A stretch of DNA of 64,000 bases, from the NCBI GenBank assembly GCA_033725935.1, contig MU867061.1:1-64000 (forward strand). The letters run 5' to 3'. A program made the position numbers and the translations under genes. The notes beneath the pieces were generated by a model. The model saw nothing but the letters and a program-made list of their open reading frames with translations, made no database searches and was not told the DNA's origin. Numbering within the stretch: position 1 is the first letter of the stretch; each line of letters opens with the position of its first letter. The DNA is from Cladorrhinum sp. PSN259. Taxonomy: Eukaryota; Ascomycota; Sordariomycetes; Sordariales; Podosporaceae. Below, piece after piece: positions 33,795 to 46,502 of the stretch.

Positions 33795-34643
33795 ATGGCC
33801 AACGACCACTTCCTCACCCTGTCATGCCCTGACAAGCCGGGCATCGTGCACGCTGTCACTGGCATTTTTGCCGCTGCCAAGGTCAACATTATTGACCTTC
33901 AGCAATTTTCCGACCCCGTCACCGAAAAATTCTTCATGAGAGTGCACTTTGGCCCAACAGCCACCGAGTCGACCGAGGACCTGCGTGTCGAGTTTGACAG
34001 GCTTGCGGCCGAGTACAGCATGACCTATGATGTGAGACTGGTTGCAAAGAAGCCCCGCGTTCTGATCATGGTATCCAAGATTGGCCACTGCCTCAACGAC
34101 CTGCTTTTCCGCGCCAAGACTGGCCAGCTACCGGTTGAAATCCCTCTCATCGTTTCCAACCACCCAGACTTTGCTCCTCTGGCTGCTAGCTACGGCATCG
34201 AGTTCCAGCACCTTCCCGTCACCAAGGAGACCAAGTCCGCGCAGGAGGGTCAGATCCTGGAACTCGTCAAGCAGCACGGCATTGAGCTTATCGTTCTGGC
34301 GCGTTACATGCAGGTTCTCAGCCCAACTCTCTGCGAGGCCATGAGCGGAAAGATCATCAACATACACCACAGCTTCTTGCCCAGCTTCAAGGGTGCCAAG
34401 CCGTACCACCAGGCCTACGACCGCGGTGTCAAGATTATCGGTGCCACGGCCCACTTTGTTACTGCCGACCTGGATGAGGGGCCGATCATTGAGCAGCGTG
34501 TTGCGCGCGTCGACCACAGCTTGAGCCCCAAGGCTCTTGTTGATGAGGGATCCAATGTTGAAAGCCAGGTCTTGGCTGCGGCTGTCAAGTGGTATGCTGA
34601 GAGGAGGGTGTTCCTCAACGGAACCAGGACTGTCGTGTTCTAA
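33795..34643 (+). CDS. purU: Formyltetrahydrofolate deformylase
   Basis: Hydrolyses 10-formyltetrahydrofolate to tetrahydrofolate and formate, balancing one-carbon pools. Single exon, 282 residues, the usual size for PurU. An N-terminal ACT domain (LSCPDKPGIVHAVTGIFAA) precedes the formyltransferase-fold catalytic domain, with ARYMQVL, INIHHSFLPSFKGAKPYHQA and GATAHFVTADLDEGPIIEQ; these supply the Asn-His-Asp catalytic set. PurU is common in bacteria and patchy in fungi. Base composition and codon use look like the neighbours, so any transfer would be old. Cytosolic or mitochondrial location is not clear from the N-terminus. Confidence 0.95.
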   Translation: MANDHFLTLSCPDKPGIVHAVTGIFAAAKVNIIDLQQFSDPVTEKFFMRVHFGPTATESTEDLRVEFDRLAAEYSMTYDVRLVAKKPRVLIMVSKIGHCLNDLLFRAKTGQLPVEIPLIVSNHPDFAPLAASYGIEFQHLPVTKETKSAQEGQILELVKQHGIELIVLARYMQVLSPTLCEAMSGKIINIHHSFLPSFKGAKPYHQAYDRGVKIIGATAHFVTADLDEGPIIEQRVARVDHSLSPKALVDEGSNVESQVLAAAVKWYAERRVFLNGTRTVVF

Positions 34644-35506
34644 GGTGTGTCATGGTGTGTTTTTGGGTATGTTTATGTGAATAGAACAAAAGTCTTGTAA
34701 ATACCAGGTACATGGAGCGAGAAAAAAAAAGAGTTAAAAAGTGCTTCATCTCCATGCTGTCGTTGATCCATGCTTGCAGCGCAATTCGTGGGAGGAAATG
34801 ATGCGGAGTACCCATTTCGGTGTGACAACGGTCGCTCTTTTTCGGTCGGGTGGGTGAGTGTGACAGCTTGAAAGACCCGATTGTCTCGATGTCTCTTTTC
34901 GGAGCCGGAGACTCGTTCCGGTTGATGGAAGGTGTTGGGTTCTTCTTTGGGTGTTCTCCAAGTGTTCTGCAATTGGGTCCAGAGCGGGGTAAAACGTGGG
35001 GGAAAGAGTGGGGGCAGGTTGCATGATTCCAGCTCATTGCGCGTCTCCGTTGGGAAGACATTGCAGATCGCAAATGGGAGAAAGTCTCGTCGAAAACGCT
35101 AACAACTTCTCGCAACATCTAAATCATGTTTGTTTTATTTTCTAGACTCTTGAGAATCGCATCACACGCTCCAAACCACCGCCACTTGACCGGACCTTGT
35201 CGCGGGGTCAAATGACATCACCACTTGTCCAATCTAGTGTAGACTGGGGGTTCCCCGCTGCCAGGGTCACTGAGTTACGAATCGGACGATTGGCCATTGA
35301 CGCCGTTACCTTCCCCTTCAGTGTCTTTTGCGAGGCAAAGATTGCCCGGCTGGAGCCTGGAACTCGTAACTGCGGGACTTCTCCGACGACGTCTATGATG
35401 CATCCACTGTTGGACCTCTCAACTTTGGATGTTTTGCGATACTCTTTTCTTTTCCTTTCTCTTTCTCGTCCCTGACGCCCAAGGTTCATAATCTCAAATC
35501 CACACA
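34644..35506. other. Intergenic, nothing supported
   Basis: Overlapping minus-strand ORFs at 34615-35118 are low-complexity and have no gene signals. The last 100 bp are CT-rich leader of the next gene. Confidence 0.5.
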
Positions 35507-37601
35507 ATGGTGCACACAGGCATGGTCGCTGGCGCCGCCGCCGTGGCGAATGCTTCGAGAGACGCGCCCGCGCAACGACCTTCAATTCGTCGCCCTCGTC
35601 CGACTGGTTCATTCCACGCCGGTTCACCGTTCCCTGCGCTCTCCCCATACAATGATTACTACTCATTCACAAGCAGTAGCCGCCGCGGACGACGAACCTC
35701 GACCGCATCGCGACTTCCCCCACCCCGACGACAAGCCACCAACGAATACCACACTTTCCCTACCACACCACCAGCAACCCCCTTCGAGCTACAACAGTCT
35801 ACGCGCGCGAAACCCACAGGCTCATGGCTCTCACGGCTATCCCGGCCGCGTTTGGCCAGACACAATGAAGAGGACAATGTCACTAGCAGGCAGAGCCAGC
35901 ACGTTGGCGAAGAAGATCCAAACGACAGGAGAAGAGGGAAAAGGTCGGACGATTCTCCCCATTCAGAAGACGATGCCACAACGCCATTACCGTGGAAACA
36001 ACTTGGTCTCCTCGCCCTCCTGTCGCTGGCAGAACAGACGGCCTTGAACTCAATAGGGCCTTACCTTCCGGCCATGGTGTCCTCGTTCCCTGAAATCCCA
36101 GAAGGCCAAGAAGGAACATACGTTGGCTTGCTCGCCTCGGCATTTGCGTTGGCGCAATTGACTACAAACCTCTTCTGGGGGTACCTCTCGGACCGCATCG
36201 GCCGAAAGCCCGTCATGCTCGTGGGCACCTTTCTTCTGGGCCTTTGCTTCTCCTTTTTCGGCTTTTGCACCAAGTACTGGCAGCTCATCCTTGTTCAAGT
36301 CGCAATGGGCTTATTGAACGGAAATGCAGCTGTCGTGCCGACTTGTCTGGGGGAGGTGACAGACAAGACTAACCAGAGCCAGGCCTTCATCTGGCTGCCT
36401 GTCATTTACAGCCTGGGAAGCATTACAGGGCCGGGCCTGGGCGGGCTGCTTGTTGGAACGATGGGAGGAGATAAATACCCATTTCTGGTGCCCAACCTGG
36501 TTGTTGCTTCGTTGTTAATGATCAGCGTTGTGGTGCTAGCAATATGGTTCGAGGAGACTCTAGAGGGAGATGGCAGCGAGAGTGCAGAAAATTTCTACAC
36601 TGCTGGCTTGAGCTGGATGACCAGAGCATACCACGCCTTTGTGAACAAAGTAACTGGGAAGAACAGTATAGAAGCAGGAGACGATAGTCATCCGGTACGG
36701 GATGAACATCGGTCTTTGCTGGCATCTGAAGGCGATAGGAACTCAGACGGCGATGCCGATACTATCACATCCCTTACTCCATCACAAAAGAAATCAGCGT
36801 TCCGCCAGCTAGCCAACCGCAACACCCTAGCGGTGCTTGGCACCTACCTTGTCTTTCAGTTGGCCAACATCTCCTTTAATTCTCTCTATCCGATATTTGC
36901 ATCGGCCCCGCCACCAACAGGCAGAAGTTTGGGTCCCGGGACAATCGGCCTGTCGCTTTCCCTCGCCGGAATAGCAACCATATTTTTTCAGGTTTTTCTC
37001 TTCCAGGACCTCAAGGTCAAATGGGGTAACCTTGTGACGTATCGTTGGTCACTCCTTGGCATGTCAATCGCGATGGCCTTGATGCCATGGATCGGCTATC
37101 TCGACTCACGGCCATCTTGGGGCATCGGAAGTGGGAAAGGGTGGTTGTACTCGGAGCTCGGCGTCATCTTGGTCATCAAGAATATTTGCGCTGTGGGCGG
37201 ATTAAGCAGCGTCATGCTTTTGGTATGTGTGCCTTCTCATCTCCTTGCCCCGAAAATGCATAAGATTACTGATCACCATGGCTTAATACCAGATCACCAA
37301 CTCTGCACCGTCACACGAGACGTTAGGCACTTTGCAAGGAATTGCTCAAACATTGTCCGCAGCGGGCAGAAGTGTGGGACCGTTCCTGTCCGGTGGGCTC
37401 TTTACACTTAGCACTCACGTTCACCCAAAAGGAGAGGCGCTTGTCTGGGGCATCTTTGCCGGCGTGACACTTGGGGGATGGATTTGGAGCTGGGCCATTA
37501 AGGGACATGGATTGGAGAGTGCCGAATGGGAGGGTGAAGATGATGTCCCCGAAGACGAAGAGAACCCTTCTCAACCTAGTCAGGAAGAAAGCAATCGATA
37601 A
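35507..37601 (+). CDS. MFS transporter, drug:H+ antiporter-1-like
   Basis: Membrane transporter of 674 residues with a long cytosolic N-terminus (~160 residues, Arg/Pro/Ser-rich) and a central acidic loop. Exons 35507-37222 and 37293-37601 (70 bp intron, gtatgt...ccag). Visible MFS motifs: LNSIGPYLPAM in TM1, the loop 2-3 signature GYLSDRIGRKPVML, and GSITGPGLGGLLVG in TM5. The intron lies inside TM11, where VMLL-ITNSAP is restored, as in many fungal relatives of yeast Ycr023c. The substrate is unknown. The C-terminal tail is acidic (EGEDDVPEDEE). Confidence 0.92.
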
Positions 37602-40600
37602 GCGCAGAATAGACTGGACGAGAGCTGTTCCCTACCGTCTGTCTGAACCATGATAATGCAACGGTATTTACCGACCAATTCAGGACATTGAGATTCAGGA
37701 CATCAATGGCTTACCTATGGGTGCATCTGCTCGTGGTAGGCCTTGGGTAGGCAAGAGGTCAATGCTGGTCAAGCTGAATTGCCCGGAATAAGTCAACTCA
37801 GGAGGGAGTATTCTGACTCAGGCCGGCAGATGCAGAACATTACTAGAATCTGGGCAATGAGGATTACCATGATCTGAAGGACATCTTGGAACCATCGAGG
37901 CTTCCTCCCTTGCTACCAAGTGCGCTTCAGCCTTAGGCAATACGATGCATCCTGTCGCGTTCTTGGGAGTTGTCTGCATACTCCTTTCATCTGCAGAACA
38001 CTCGTGTGAGATAGGCTACACTAGATCCCACAAGGGAAAATGATAGTCGGCGATGGCTCCTTATTAAGGTGATGCAGGTGATCAGGACACTGCCGGTGGC
38101 GCTGAGTCATTACCTCTTCAGGCAAGGTGTCTTTGCGTTTTGGCTTATTCTGTCTGGGCAGGTATTCGGAGAGCCAATGACGCTGTATTGCATATTTTGC
38201 TAATATTGAGCTGTGTGTTGGGTTCACTCACTGTGCACTAGGCAGAGTGGTCAAGGAAGACGGTCGTCTCAGGAGATGCATCCCAACAAACATTGGCCTC
38301 CCGGGAAGAGACCCGCGCCCCTTTTCTTGGCGAGCATCATTCCCATCGTTCTGTTCAAAATTTCTTGCCGATATCTAAAGGTCTCGTAAACTTGTCCCAT
38401 TTTGTTTCGCCGATTTTGGCATGATTTTTGTTGAGAAGGCATCATGCTTCCTATGACTGGATTCCTGATGGGAAAAAGGGGAGGGAGCCAGCAAGTAAAC
38501 AAAAACCGTTGCCAATACCGTAATTCTGACCAATGGTAACAAATGTTCTCTCTCCCCATGTCTCAGCCCGACAGGGATCGTTGCAATGGTGAAAGCACTG
38601 AAAGAATGTCCCCAGGTGATGATGTCATATGAACAATTTGACTATTCTATGTTCGTTTCCAATCCGTTAACGGAATTCAGTTCCTCATTTAGTCTTGATT
38701 CCCGTGTTTGCAGTCGTCAGAGTCCAAGGCATCCAAAGTTTCTTTTAGCTTAGGAATCATCAATTGCAATTAAAGCGAGGACAAGTTTAATGGCCAAGCT
38801 CAAGGCATCTGCAATCTCTTTTTACCAATCAGCAGCCTGAAACCACGCCGGAGTTATCCCAGATTACAGTGGGGCTTTTTCTCAGTTCATTGCCGGGGAA
38901 TCACACAAGCTGAATGCCACGTGCAGCACCCCAGATTTATTCGCATGTCGTAAATCCAAACAAGGTATCAACTTTCGAAGATTGTATGAGACAAGTTTTT
39001 TTTCTCTCTCTATCTACATGATGAGAAACTTGGCTCTTTCGGCCCACTTGTCACCTTGACTCTTACGGACTTTTACGATCACGCAAATCAGAATGCTTGA
39101 ACTCGAACTTTGGCAGCTTTCAACATCCATGGGAATAACCCCACGCGGCACTAATGTCGGGCTCCTTGGCGGAAATGAGATACCCGCCTCGACACGCAAA
39201 TGCATCAAGACTTGCACCTTGAATACCACCGGTATGGTCTCTGCGAGAGCCGATCAATCGGCGAGCGGGTAATCTGCAGAGAAGGTTCTTTCTCACATAA
39301 TCCATTGTCGGGTTATACGGAGCGTTCGTCTCGAGGGTTATGAGTCGCCGGCCAACTTTAAAGAGATTGTGTCGGTGTTACAAAATTGGCCCGAGATGTT
39401 TGGATGTCAATGATAATGAGACCGGATCGAATGCCTAGAAGGGAAACAGAGTACCTTGAATGATCGATCATTCCAATAATCCCTGACAGCCCTACCCGTC
39501 CGTTCGGTCCCATGTGCCGCACACACAACGGCGGCCCAAATGCACCCTAAAATCTCACGGCAACGTATGTGGATGCGCGATTGGAGCGCCTGGATTGGTT
39601 GCTCATCCGCTGCACACGCTGCGGCTACTGGGATGGTTACATCAGTGATATTCTTGCATCGTAAACCACATTCAAGTGATTTCCAGGTGAGGTGTATCGT
39701 TACTAACATAAACGTATTTGCGTTGCGTACGCAGTACACACACAAGGTTACAGTGCATTATGTCCAAGTCGACCTTGTGAGTGCGTGCACGGTCCAAAGG
39801 CGCTTTTTTAGTCTTGGGGCAGAGGTTGGAAAGGAAGGGGGGACAATACTGTCAGATCCGTATTGATCCCACGGCCTCGGAAAGAGGACTGAAAATACAC
39901 GTTTATGTCAGCGCTGAACATGGTTGTCGGCCGCTGTAAAGGCTTACCTTCTAACTTTAAGCCTCCTGCGAGGCAAACTCTCTAAATCTTGATACGTCTG
40001 TATGTATCATCAGCAGCCAAAAGAACCGAAAAGATGATATCTACGCCTCTCTCGGCATCAACATCATGGGTGTCAATATTAGAGCGGCTACCGCGTAACA
40101 TGATACAGCGCGGGCTATTACTAGTATTTCCACTTTCTATCAAGCCAAGTCCCACAGTAAGGCCCCCAGTTTCTGCCTAAGGACCCGGAACCACCTCCAG
40201 GGGTTTTTATTGCGGTCCTCAGGAAGACCCTAACCACCACTGACTTTCTTGTCTGGCGAATCATCTCCTCAAGCTCGCACAAGACATTGTAGCTCCAGGT
40301 GGAAACCCCCTATGTCATCTTCCAACTCGGGACTAGGTCTACCGTCTAGATGGTTCCGGGGACTGCCTGCTCCCCACCGCGGCAGTGGCCGGATGTGTCC
40401 ATCCGGTAGAAGGAACAGCAGCCATGACAGATGTCGAGTTCTTGACACTCATTGGTCTGCTCGAATCAATGCCTCGACTACGCCTTGGAGGTAGGCTAGT
40501 TTCATTGTTCTTTCTTGGAGCCTCATTAGTGGAACCATCTCATACGGTTTCGACCCAGTGACTTGGAACTGAATGGATGACTAGAACCCCAGACTGTCCA

Positions 40601-40865
40601 TGGAATCATGATGTTGATATCTTGGATATAAACCCGCATTCGTGTCGACTATCCGCTGTCATATTTTTGCTCGGCATCACACTCTACATCAGATCAACAT
40701 CACAACATCTGAACATTAAATTCAGATCACAACATCTTTATCAAGACAATATCCAACAACACAAACGACTTGCCGTTCTAACTTTGATCCGACTCGGACA
40801 CTTGCTCCAATACCACCTAGTCAGCCTCACTAAATACCATCACCGCCAACCAACTACCTATCAAA
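37602..40865. other. 3.3 kb gene-free stretch
   Basis: No ORF here shows protein-like composition, splice-linked continuation or domain motifs. The base composition is ordinary and not RIP-like, so it may hold long UTRs, noncoding transcripts or regulatory DNA. The last 200 bp are CA-rich leader of the next gene. Confidence 0.5.
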
Positions 40866-41507
40866 ATGGGAAGCTCCTCCGCTCACAAGAAGAAGTCTGG
40901 CCAGGTATGTGTTTGCCTACATTTTCTTCCATATACCAGAACTTGTCTTTCTAACATACCCCCAGCAGTCTGCCCGCCAAATTATCGAATCCCTCCTCAC
41001 CCACCGCATCAACACCCTCACCGAGCTCTGCCGCGCCGAACGTTTCGCCGCGACAGCCAGTCAAGACGAAGCCCAAGCCTTCCAGGAACCCATGACGGCC
41101 GCGTGGAACTACTACGTCAGTTCCAACCAGATGCTCACCGAGCTGCACGGGCTCACACCCAATTACCCCTTTTCCAATGATATCTACACGCACGCTCAGC
41201 AGCTGGTAAGAAACGATCCGGAGTCGAACCGGAGTTGGAATTTCGCTTGGCTTGTGCTGCAAAAGATTGTTGATGAGTGAGTTCTTTTCATATATCGGGA
41301 TGCAAATTGAGCAGTGATGCTGATGAGGGAAACAGTAATTTGATCTCGAGTTATGCCGAGATGGAAGCTAGTCAGCCGGCCATGTGGGATGGGGCTCAAC
41401 CGACTGCCGAGCAGGTTCAGCAGCTGGCTGCTTGCTTCGTTTATGAGTGGTCGGGCGCTGTGCAGAGGATGCTGCAGCATTGGCAGGTTGCTCCCACCTG
41501 GTACTAA
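40866..41507 (+). CDS. Small conserved-looking hypothetical protein
   Basis: Three exons (40866-40904, 40966-41276, 41336-41507) splice to 173 residues. Both introns have good signals (gtatgt...ctaac...cccag; gtgagt...aacag). The first acceptor is followed by a second CAG, so a one-glutamine alternative product is possible. The sequence is helical and rich in Gln, Trp and Ala (ARQIIESLLTHRINTL, RSWNFAWLVLQKIVD, QLAACFVYEWSGAVQRM), with no signal peptide, membrane span or known motif. The start follows a long leader and the N-terminus MGSSSAHKKKSGQ is basic. Function unknown. Confidence 0.8.
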
Positions 41508-42550
41508 GTCAAGCATACCTAAGCACGAAAGGCTGGCTGGACGGATGTAATGGATGGCTGGTACTGAAACCAACGCCTTCTCAGTTTTGAAAGGACCAGC
41601 AAACTTCCAGAGCTAAACTCAAACTCTACTTACACACCTATTTGTTAGACTTTGTATACCTCATAAATTTTGTATAGATTTCTTTTTCCTTTTTGTCTTA
41701 TTTAATTCAATACTATGTTCTGGGCCCAGACACATTTACTGCTTCCCGTAATCATCAGTCAGCATTCATGATTCCTTTCAACTCAAAACAAAGTTCCGTC
41801 ACCAACATCGGATTCTTCATATCGCATTAATAAACTTTGGATCATGTGAGCGCAAGCGGCCGAACCCAGAAACCTTTCTCATCACCGCATTCAGTCATGA
41901 CAATGAATCCAAATCATGACCGATAACCTAAATTTCACGCTGCATCTCAACTCCTCTCAATCTCCACCCAGATGAATCTCTCCTTATCCAGTATCTCAAA
42001 AACTCAGTGCGAGCCCAGAATGCACACATACAGACCCCTAACCCTCCTCCAAAAATTCTCATTTTTGGCAACTGACAACCATTGCTCAGCCCCCGGGAAT
42101 AAATAACCAATCGACGGGAAGTGGCTTGCATTTGGGGCTTTTTTAAGGGGGGCTGTGATTGGCGGGATTGCTGACATCCGCAACTCAACTTTGTCTATTT
42201 TTAGGACACCAGACCAGTGACCCCAAAAACTCAATCTTGTGGCGGTTGCGCAGTTCGGCCCGTTCCTCGGAATCTCTGTTTGCCGTGATATTTGAGAAAG
42301 TGAGAAATGGCGGCTAACTGCTTCTCCGTGCGGCTTTGTCGGGCGGAGTGTGCAGACTGACCGTCTTTTGTGCTGGGTCAGACTTGGTTGGGAGTTGGGC
42401 TTGGGTTTTGTTTTTGTTGTCGTGTTATGATTGGAACGATAAAAGAGTTGGGTTTCCGTTTCTTTAAAGATTGTTCGTTCCTTCATTCTGCTATCATTTT
42501 CTGCTTGCATTTGAGGCAACATACAAGACTAATAACACATATCTGCTAAA
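41508..42550. other. Intergenic, nothing supported
   Basis: Contains the 3' flank of the small gene and the promoter of the LsdA-like gene. Minus-strand ORFs at 41928-42522 lack coding character. Confidence 0.5.
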
Positions 42551-43654
42551 ATGTTTTCACCGCTCCTTCTTCTGACCACCCTCGGGCTGGTAACTACTGT
42601 TATTGCTCAAACCAACGATGGCTTCCCAAATCCCAATGCGGAACAGCTTCGTTCAATCTCAAACAGAGCAGATGGCGGCCTTTCCAACGCTCCCCCTCCA
42701 GAAAAGCTCAACGCCTCCAGCATCCCAATCTTCCAGCTGCTAGCATTCAACGAGCACTTTGAAGTCGCCTTTTTCTCCTCCCTGATCAACAACATTTCCA
42801 CCAACACGCCCGGATACGAGTTGGAAGCAGCCAAAAAGGTCGAGGTCCTCGAGATCCTCGACACCGTCCTCGCACAAGAACAGCTCCACGCCATCAACGC
42901 ACAAAACACCCTCAAGCGGTTCAACGGCTTTGTTCCGGTCCCCTGCCGCTACCAGTTTCCTACAACCGACCTCAAATCTGCAATCCGTTTCGCAGACAAG
43001 TTCACGGATTTGGTACTGGGCACTCTGCAGGATGCAGCGCAAAGCCTGGCACGAAACGGCGACGTCGGACCAGTCCGCGGCGTCGCTTCTTCTCTCGGCC
43101 AGGAAGGCCAGCAATCTGGTTTCTACCGCACTTTGCTCAACAAAAAGCCTTCTGAGAAGCCGTTTCTCACCGTCAACGTGGCGCCGTTTGCTTTTTCGCT
43201 GCTTCAGCGATTCATTGTCCCCGGTTCGTGCCCGTTCGATCTGGGAGAAATCAAACTGAACGTCTTTCCGGCTCTGGACGTCTTGGACAGCGATAATATC
43301 CAGCCCAAGAACCAACAGCTAAAATTCAAGGCCGACCTGAGCCTCGTGAATGGTGTGAATCAGTGGGAGGGCCAAGCAGCGCCAAAGCTGTGGATTACTT
43401 ACTTCTCTGGACAGCTGCTGCCTATTTCCGTTCCGGTGTCCGGTGCAGTCTGGGAAGGGAAGAAAGTGACGTTTGGTGCCGAGTTCCCTTTTGAAGATAA
43501 CATCATGGTTGGACTTAGCGTTGCTTCTTTGACGACAAGGAACGGGTTTACGAGTCCCGGTGAGGTTGTGGGTGCTGCGATTGCTGCGCCTGGGTTGGTG
43601 CAGGTTGATGATTTGTTCAGTAGTTGGGATGGGATTGATATGAGGGACCAATAG
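42551..43654 (+). CDS. Secreted ferritin-like protein, LsdA (late sexual development) type
   Basis: Single exon, 367 residues. A cleavable signal peptide (FSPLLLLTTLGLVTTVIAQ) is followed by a ferritin-like four-helix domain at ~55-200: FQLLAFNEHFEVAFFSSL, then LAQEQLHAINAQNTLKRFNG. Acidic and His residues on these helices could bind metal, but a full di-iron set is not evident. The second half is beta-rich. Relatives include Aspergillus LsdA, which accumulates late in sexual development, and stress-related secreted proteins. The biochemical role of the family is not settled. Confidence 0.85.
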   Translation: MFSPLLLLTTLGLVTTVIAQTNDGFPNPNAEQLRSISNRADGGLSNAPPPEKLNASSIPIFQLLAFNEHFEVAFFSSLINNISTNTPGYELEAAKKVEVLEILDTVLAQEQLHAINAQNTLKRFNGFVPVPCRYQFPTTDLKSAIRFADKFTDLVLGTLQDAAQSLARNGDVGPVRGVASSLGQEGQQSGFYRTLLNKKPSEKPFLTVNVAPFAFSLLQRFIVPGSCPFDLGEIKLNVFPALDVLDSDNIQPKNQQLKFKADLSLVNGVNQWEGQAAPKLWITYFSGQLLPISVPVSGAVWEGKKVTFGAEFPFEDNIMVGLSVASLTTRNGFTSPGEVVGAAIAAPGLVQVDDLFSSWDGIDMRDQ

Positions 43655-44387
43655 AGGGAATAAATAATGAGAAGAGAGACAGACGGTTTTGTTTTGTTTC
43701 TGTTTTGCGCATTGGGTGGCATCGCATAGCGTAGCATAGCATTGGAGTTGGAGTTTGTTGATATATTCTTACCTGTCTTTTTGGTTGTTAGAGCAAGATA
43801 AATTATAGCTTGTTCCTTTTCAGAGATGCCTCATAGTTTGCTTTTCATATTGCTAGCGCCGGATCCCTTCTAGCCCAGTTTCAATGGTCTTGTGGTGGGC
43901 GAAGAAACAAGGTATACATGTATGCATCAGGAGAAACTTGAACAATAACTTATCCGACAACAGGAACCCATTCCTCTGATCCCAACTTGAAGAATAGCTT
44001 TCATCTTCGTTTATCTTGCTTTCCGCCACAGCTGTCAAAGCACGGTATAAAGGAATGCAGACTGGTTTTAGGAACAGAGGCACAGCTGAGAACATGCGTT
44101 TAGTGTACGTAAAAGCCAATCAATTCAACTATCTCAAGCGAGTGCGCGAAGGTTAAGAAGAATATAAAAAAAGGATGACATTTGGTATGTTCCGCCAGAC
44201 GAAGTTGAAGAAGACAAAAAAAGAAAAGAATACATGTTGTCAGGTATCAGAATTCCCATCCACAAAAAGATATTCACCAAACCAAAATTGTTGCTCCCCC
44301 TGAGAAGATGAAAAAAAAAATAAGAAAAGCAAAACCCCCTTAAATTATCACCACACACTTTCATCGTCAACCTGCTAGATACAGGGT
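43655..44387. other. Convergent 3' flanks
   Basis: AT-rich terminator-side DNA between two convergent genes, with gcatagcgtagcatagcat microrepeats near 43720-43742. No gene seen. Confidence 0.5.
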
Positions 44388-46502
44388 TTAAAGTCGGCCA
44401 GCAAACGACCGCCTCGCCCTCATCATCTCCCTCTTAGACCTCTCATACCCCCTCCGAGAGGTTGCACCGTCCAAATCCCTCTTGGTAGTAGTCCCACTCC
44501 TCGTGGCGAACCCACCCAAGGAAGTCTGGCAGCTAATAACACCAGGCTGATCAATCTTCCTGCCCTGGAAGTTCCAGTTCCCGCTTCCGGCGGGTGTGGC
44601 AGTCATGCCGGCGGTCGACGCGGCGCCGTCACCGGGGTGCGTAATCTGCATGTTGACACGGAAGTCAACCAGGTAATTACTGCTGCACGAGGCTGTGAGA
44701 GTGCCGGACTGGCTTGAAGTCCAAGTGACGGCTGTTACTTGCACCGTGTCGGGGCCCGTAAAGTACTCGACCGCAAAAGTCGAGGTGCCAGTGGTGTTCT
44801 GCGATGCCGAGGTGATGTTGAGACGGAAAGTATACTCGCCTACCGGTGCGGCATTGGCGAACCGGATCGAGATGGACTTGCCGTCCGCGGCGGGGGTAAA
44901 AGTCTGCAGGTTGGCTTGAGTGCCCGCCGAGTTGGCCGTGTCAACGGACCAGGTGTAGGTGAGGTTGTCGTTGGCAAAGACTGGGTTGGTGTTGTCCTGG
45001 AAGCCCCAGAGCTTGAAGGTGTCGAGGTTGCGAGCGTAAAGCTTCTTGGGGAGGGCGACGGTGGCCGAGACTGTGCCGGCGGCGTTCACGGGGATGGTGG
45101 CCTGGATGCGGGGGGTGGCGACTGCTCCCTCGCCTTCGACGGGCTCTTCGGGCTCCTCGGGAACGATGGGAGCGCAGCTGGAGATGTTGAAGGTTGGCAC
45201 AAGCGACTGCGGGAAAGGCTCGAGAGGGCCCCAGATGTTGCCATCCTCGTCGGGGCCGACGCCCTTGGTGAGATGCCACATGGTGGAGAAGTCGTTGACG
45301 ATGGGAGGTTGGCCGATGTTGATGAGCTCTGGCTGAACCCACTCGAGGACGGGAGCGATGAACTCACCGGCCTTGAGCCCGTTCTGGGTGGTCTGGACAC
45401 CGGTGCTGGCCTTAAAGATATACTCGCGGGCATAGGGGACGCTTTGGGTTCCATCGAAGCGGAGCTGGTACTTGTTGCGGTTGGCTCCATCGATACGGGG
45501 TTGCATAGTGCCAATGGCTCTCTCGGTGTGCTCGCCGGTGCATGGGTCAAGGTCGAGGGCGGCAACTGAGATGACGGCGCTGAAGTCGGTGCTGAAGGCA
45601 ACGAAGCGAGTCTCATGGATCTCAGCGGTGGGATCGTTGTTGTAGATGCCAATAAGAGCGAGCTCAACGCGCATGTAGGTAGGAGCGGGCGAGGTGGTCG
45701 TGATGGCGAGGTTCCCGACGACGACCTCAAAGGCAACAATCTCGCCTGCAGCGTTCTTGTAGCCGCGATAGTCGATGAAATCACCGGGAACGAAGGGAGC
45801 CATTACCAAGGGGTTGGGTGCCTGGAAGCTCCTGAGGTAGTTGGTGGGCTGCCCAGTCACGGTGGGACGGTTGGACATGGGACAGAGGGGATCCGAGGTA
45901 TTGCGAGGAATGCACATGGGGAACCCGTTGAAGGCGCTGACGCTGGGACTCACATCATCAACTACCATGAAGGGAGTCGAGTAGCCGGAAGAGAAGACAG
46001 CATTGGGATCATTAAGGCGGACGATGGGACCGTCCTTGATCTTGAGGGTGCCGTCGAGGTTGACTTGCTCAATGTATCCTTGGTTGAACTCGAAGGCGAA
46101 CTGTTGGACAAAGATCTGACCGGCCAACGGAACACCATTGACAACATTGCCAGTAAGAGTAACTTCGTAACCAAGGACGGCCGATTTGTTGGCGACAAAC
46201 TCCTTCCAGGGAACGAAGGCGGCGGGGAAAGTAACCAGCATATTCTTGGGGACTGTAACATTCCATCCATTCAACTGGATAAATCCACCCGTGTTGAAGG
46301 AGTCATCGTTGGCTTGGCAACTGTAGAGAGGTCATAGGTCAGCACTCAGTACGGCATCTGAGTAGAAGAAGCTTTTCAAAGTCAAATCGTACTCATCCAG
46401 AGCTCCATCGAGTGTGATGGGGGTATCACGACCAGCAACTTGAGCAAGGGCTGTCGTGAATAAGCATAAGAATGCTATGATGGATCGAATTTTGGGCAAC
46501 AT
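44388..46502 (-). CDS. Large secreted protein of unknown function
   Basis: Exons 46502-46393 and 46320-44388 (72 bp intron, gtacga...ctacag) give 680 residues. The ATG at 46502 gives a clear signal peptide (IIAFLCLFTTALAQVAG); an upstream in-frame ATG at 46574 would bury it. The mature protein is beta-rich with many N-glycosylation sites (NVT, NTS, NLT, NIT) and few, spaced cysteines. A Pro/Glu-rich linker (PEEPEEPVEGEG) separates an N-terminal ~370-residue part from Ig-like beta repeats (GTVSATVALPKK, VGEYTFRLNIT). The tail is very basic with dibasic Kex2-like sites (TTKRD, SKREMMRARR). There is no transmembrane or GPI signal. An extracellular or wall role is likely. Confidence 0.85.

Noticed and set aside
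44739..45569. 276-codon plus-strand ORF opposite the secreted protein gene
   Set aside because: Antisense shadow of a long biased exon with Gly/Val/Asp-rich composition and no motif.
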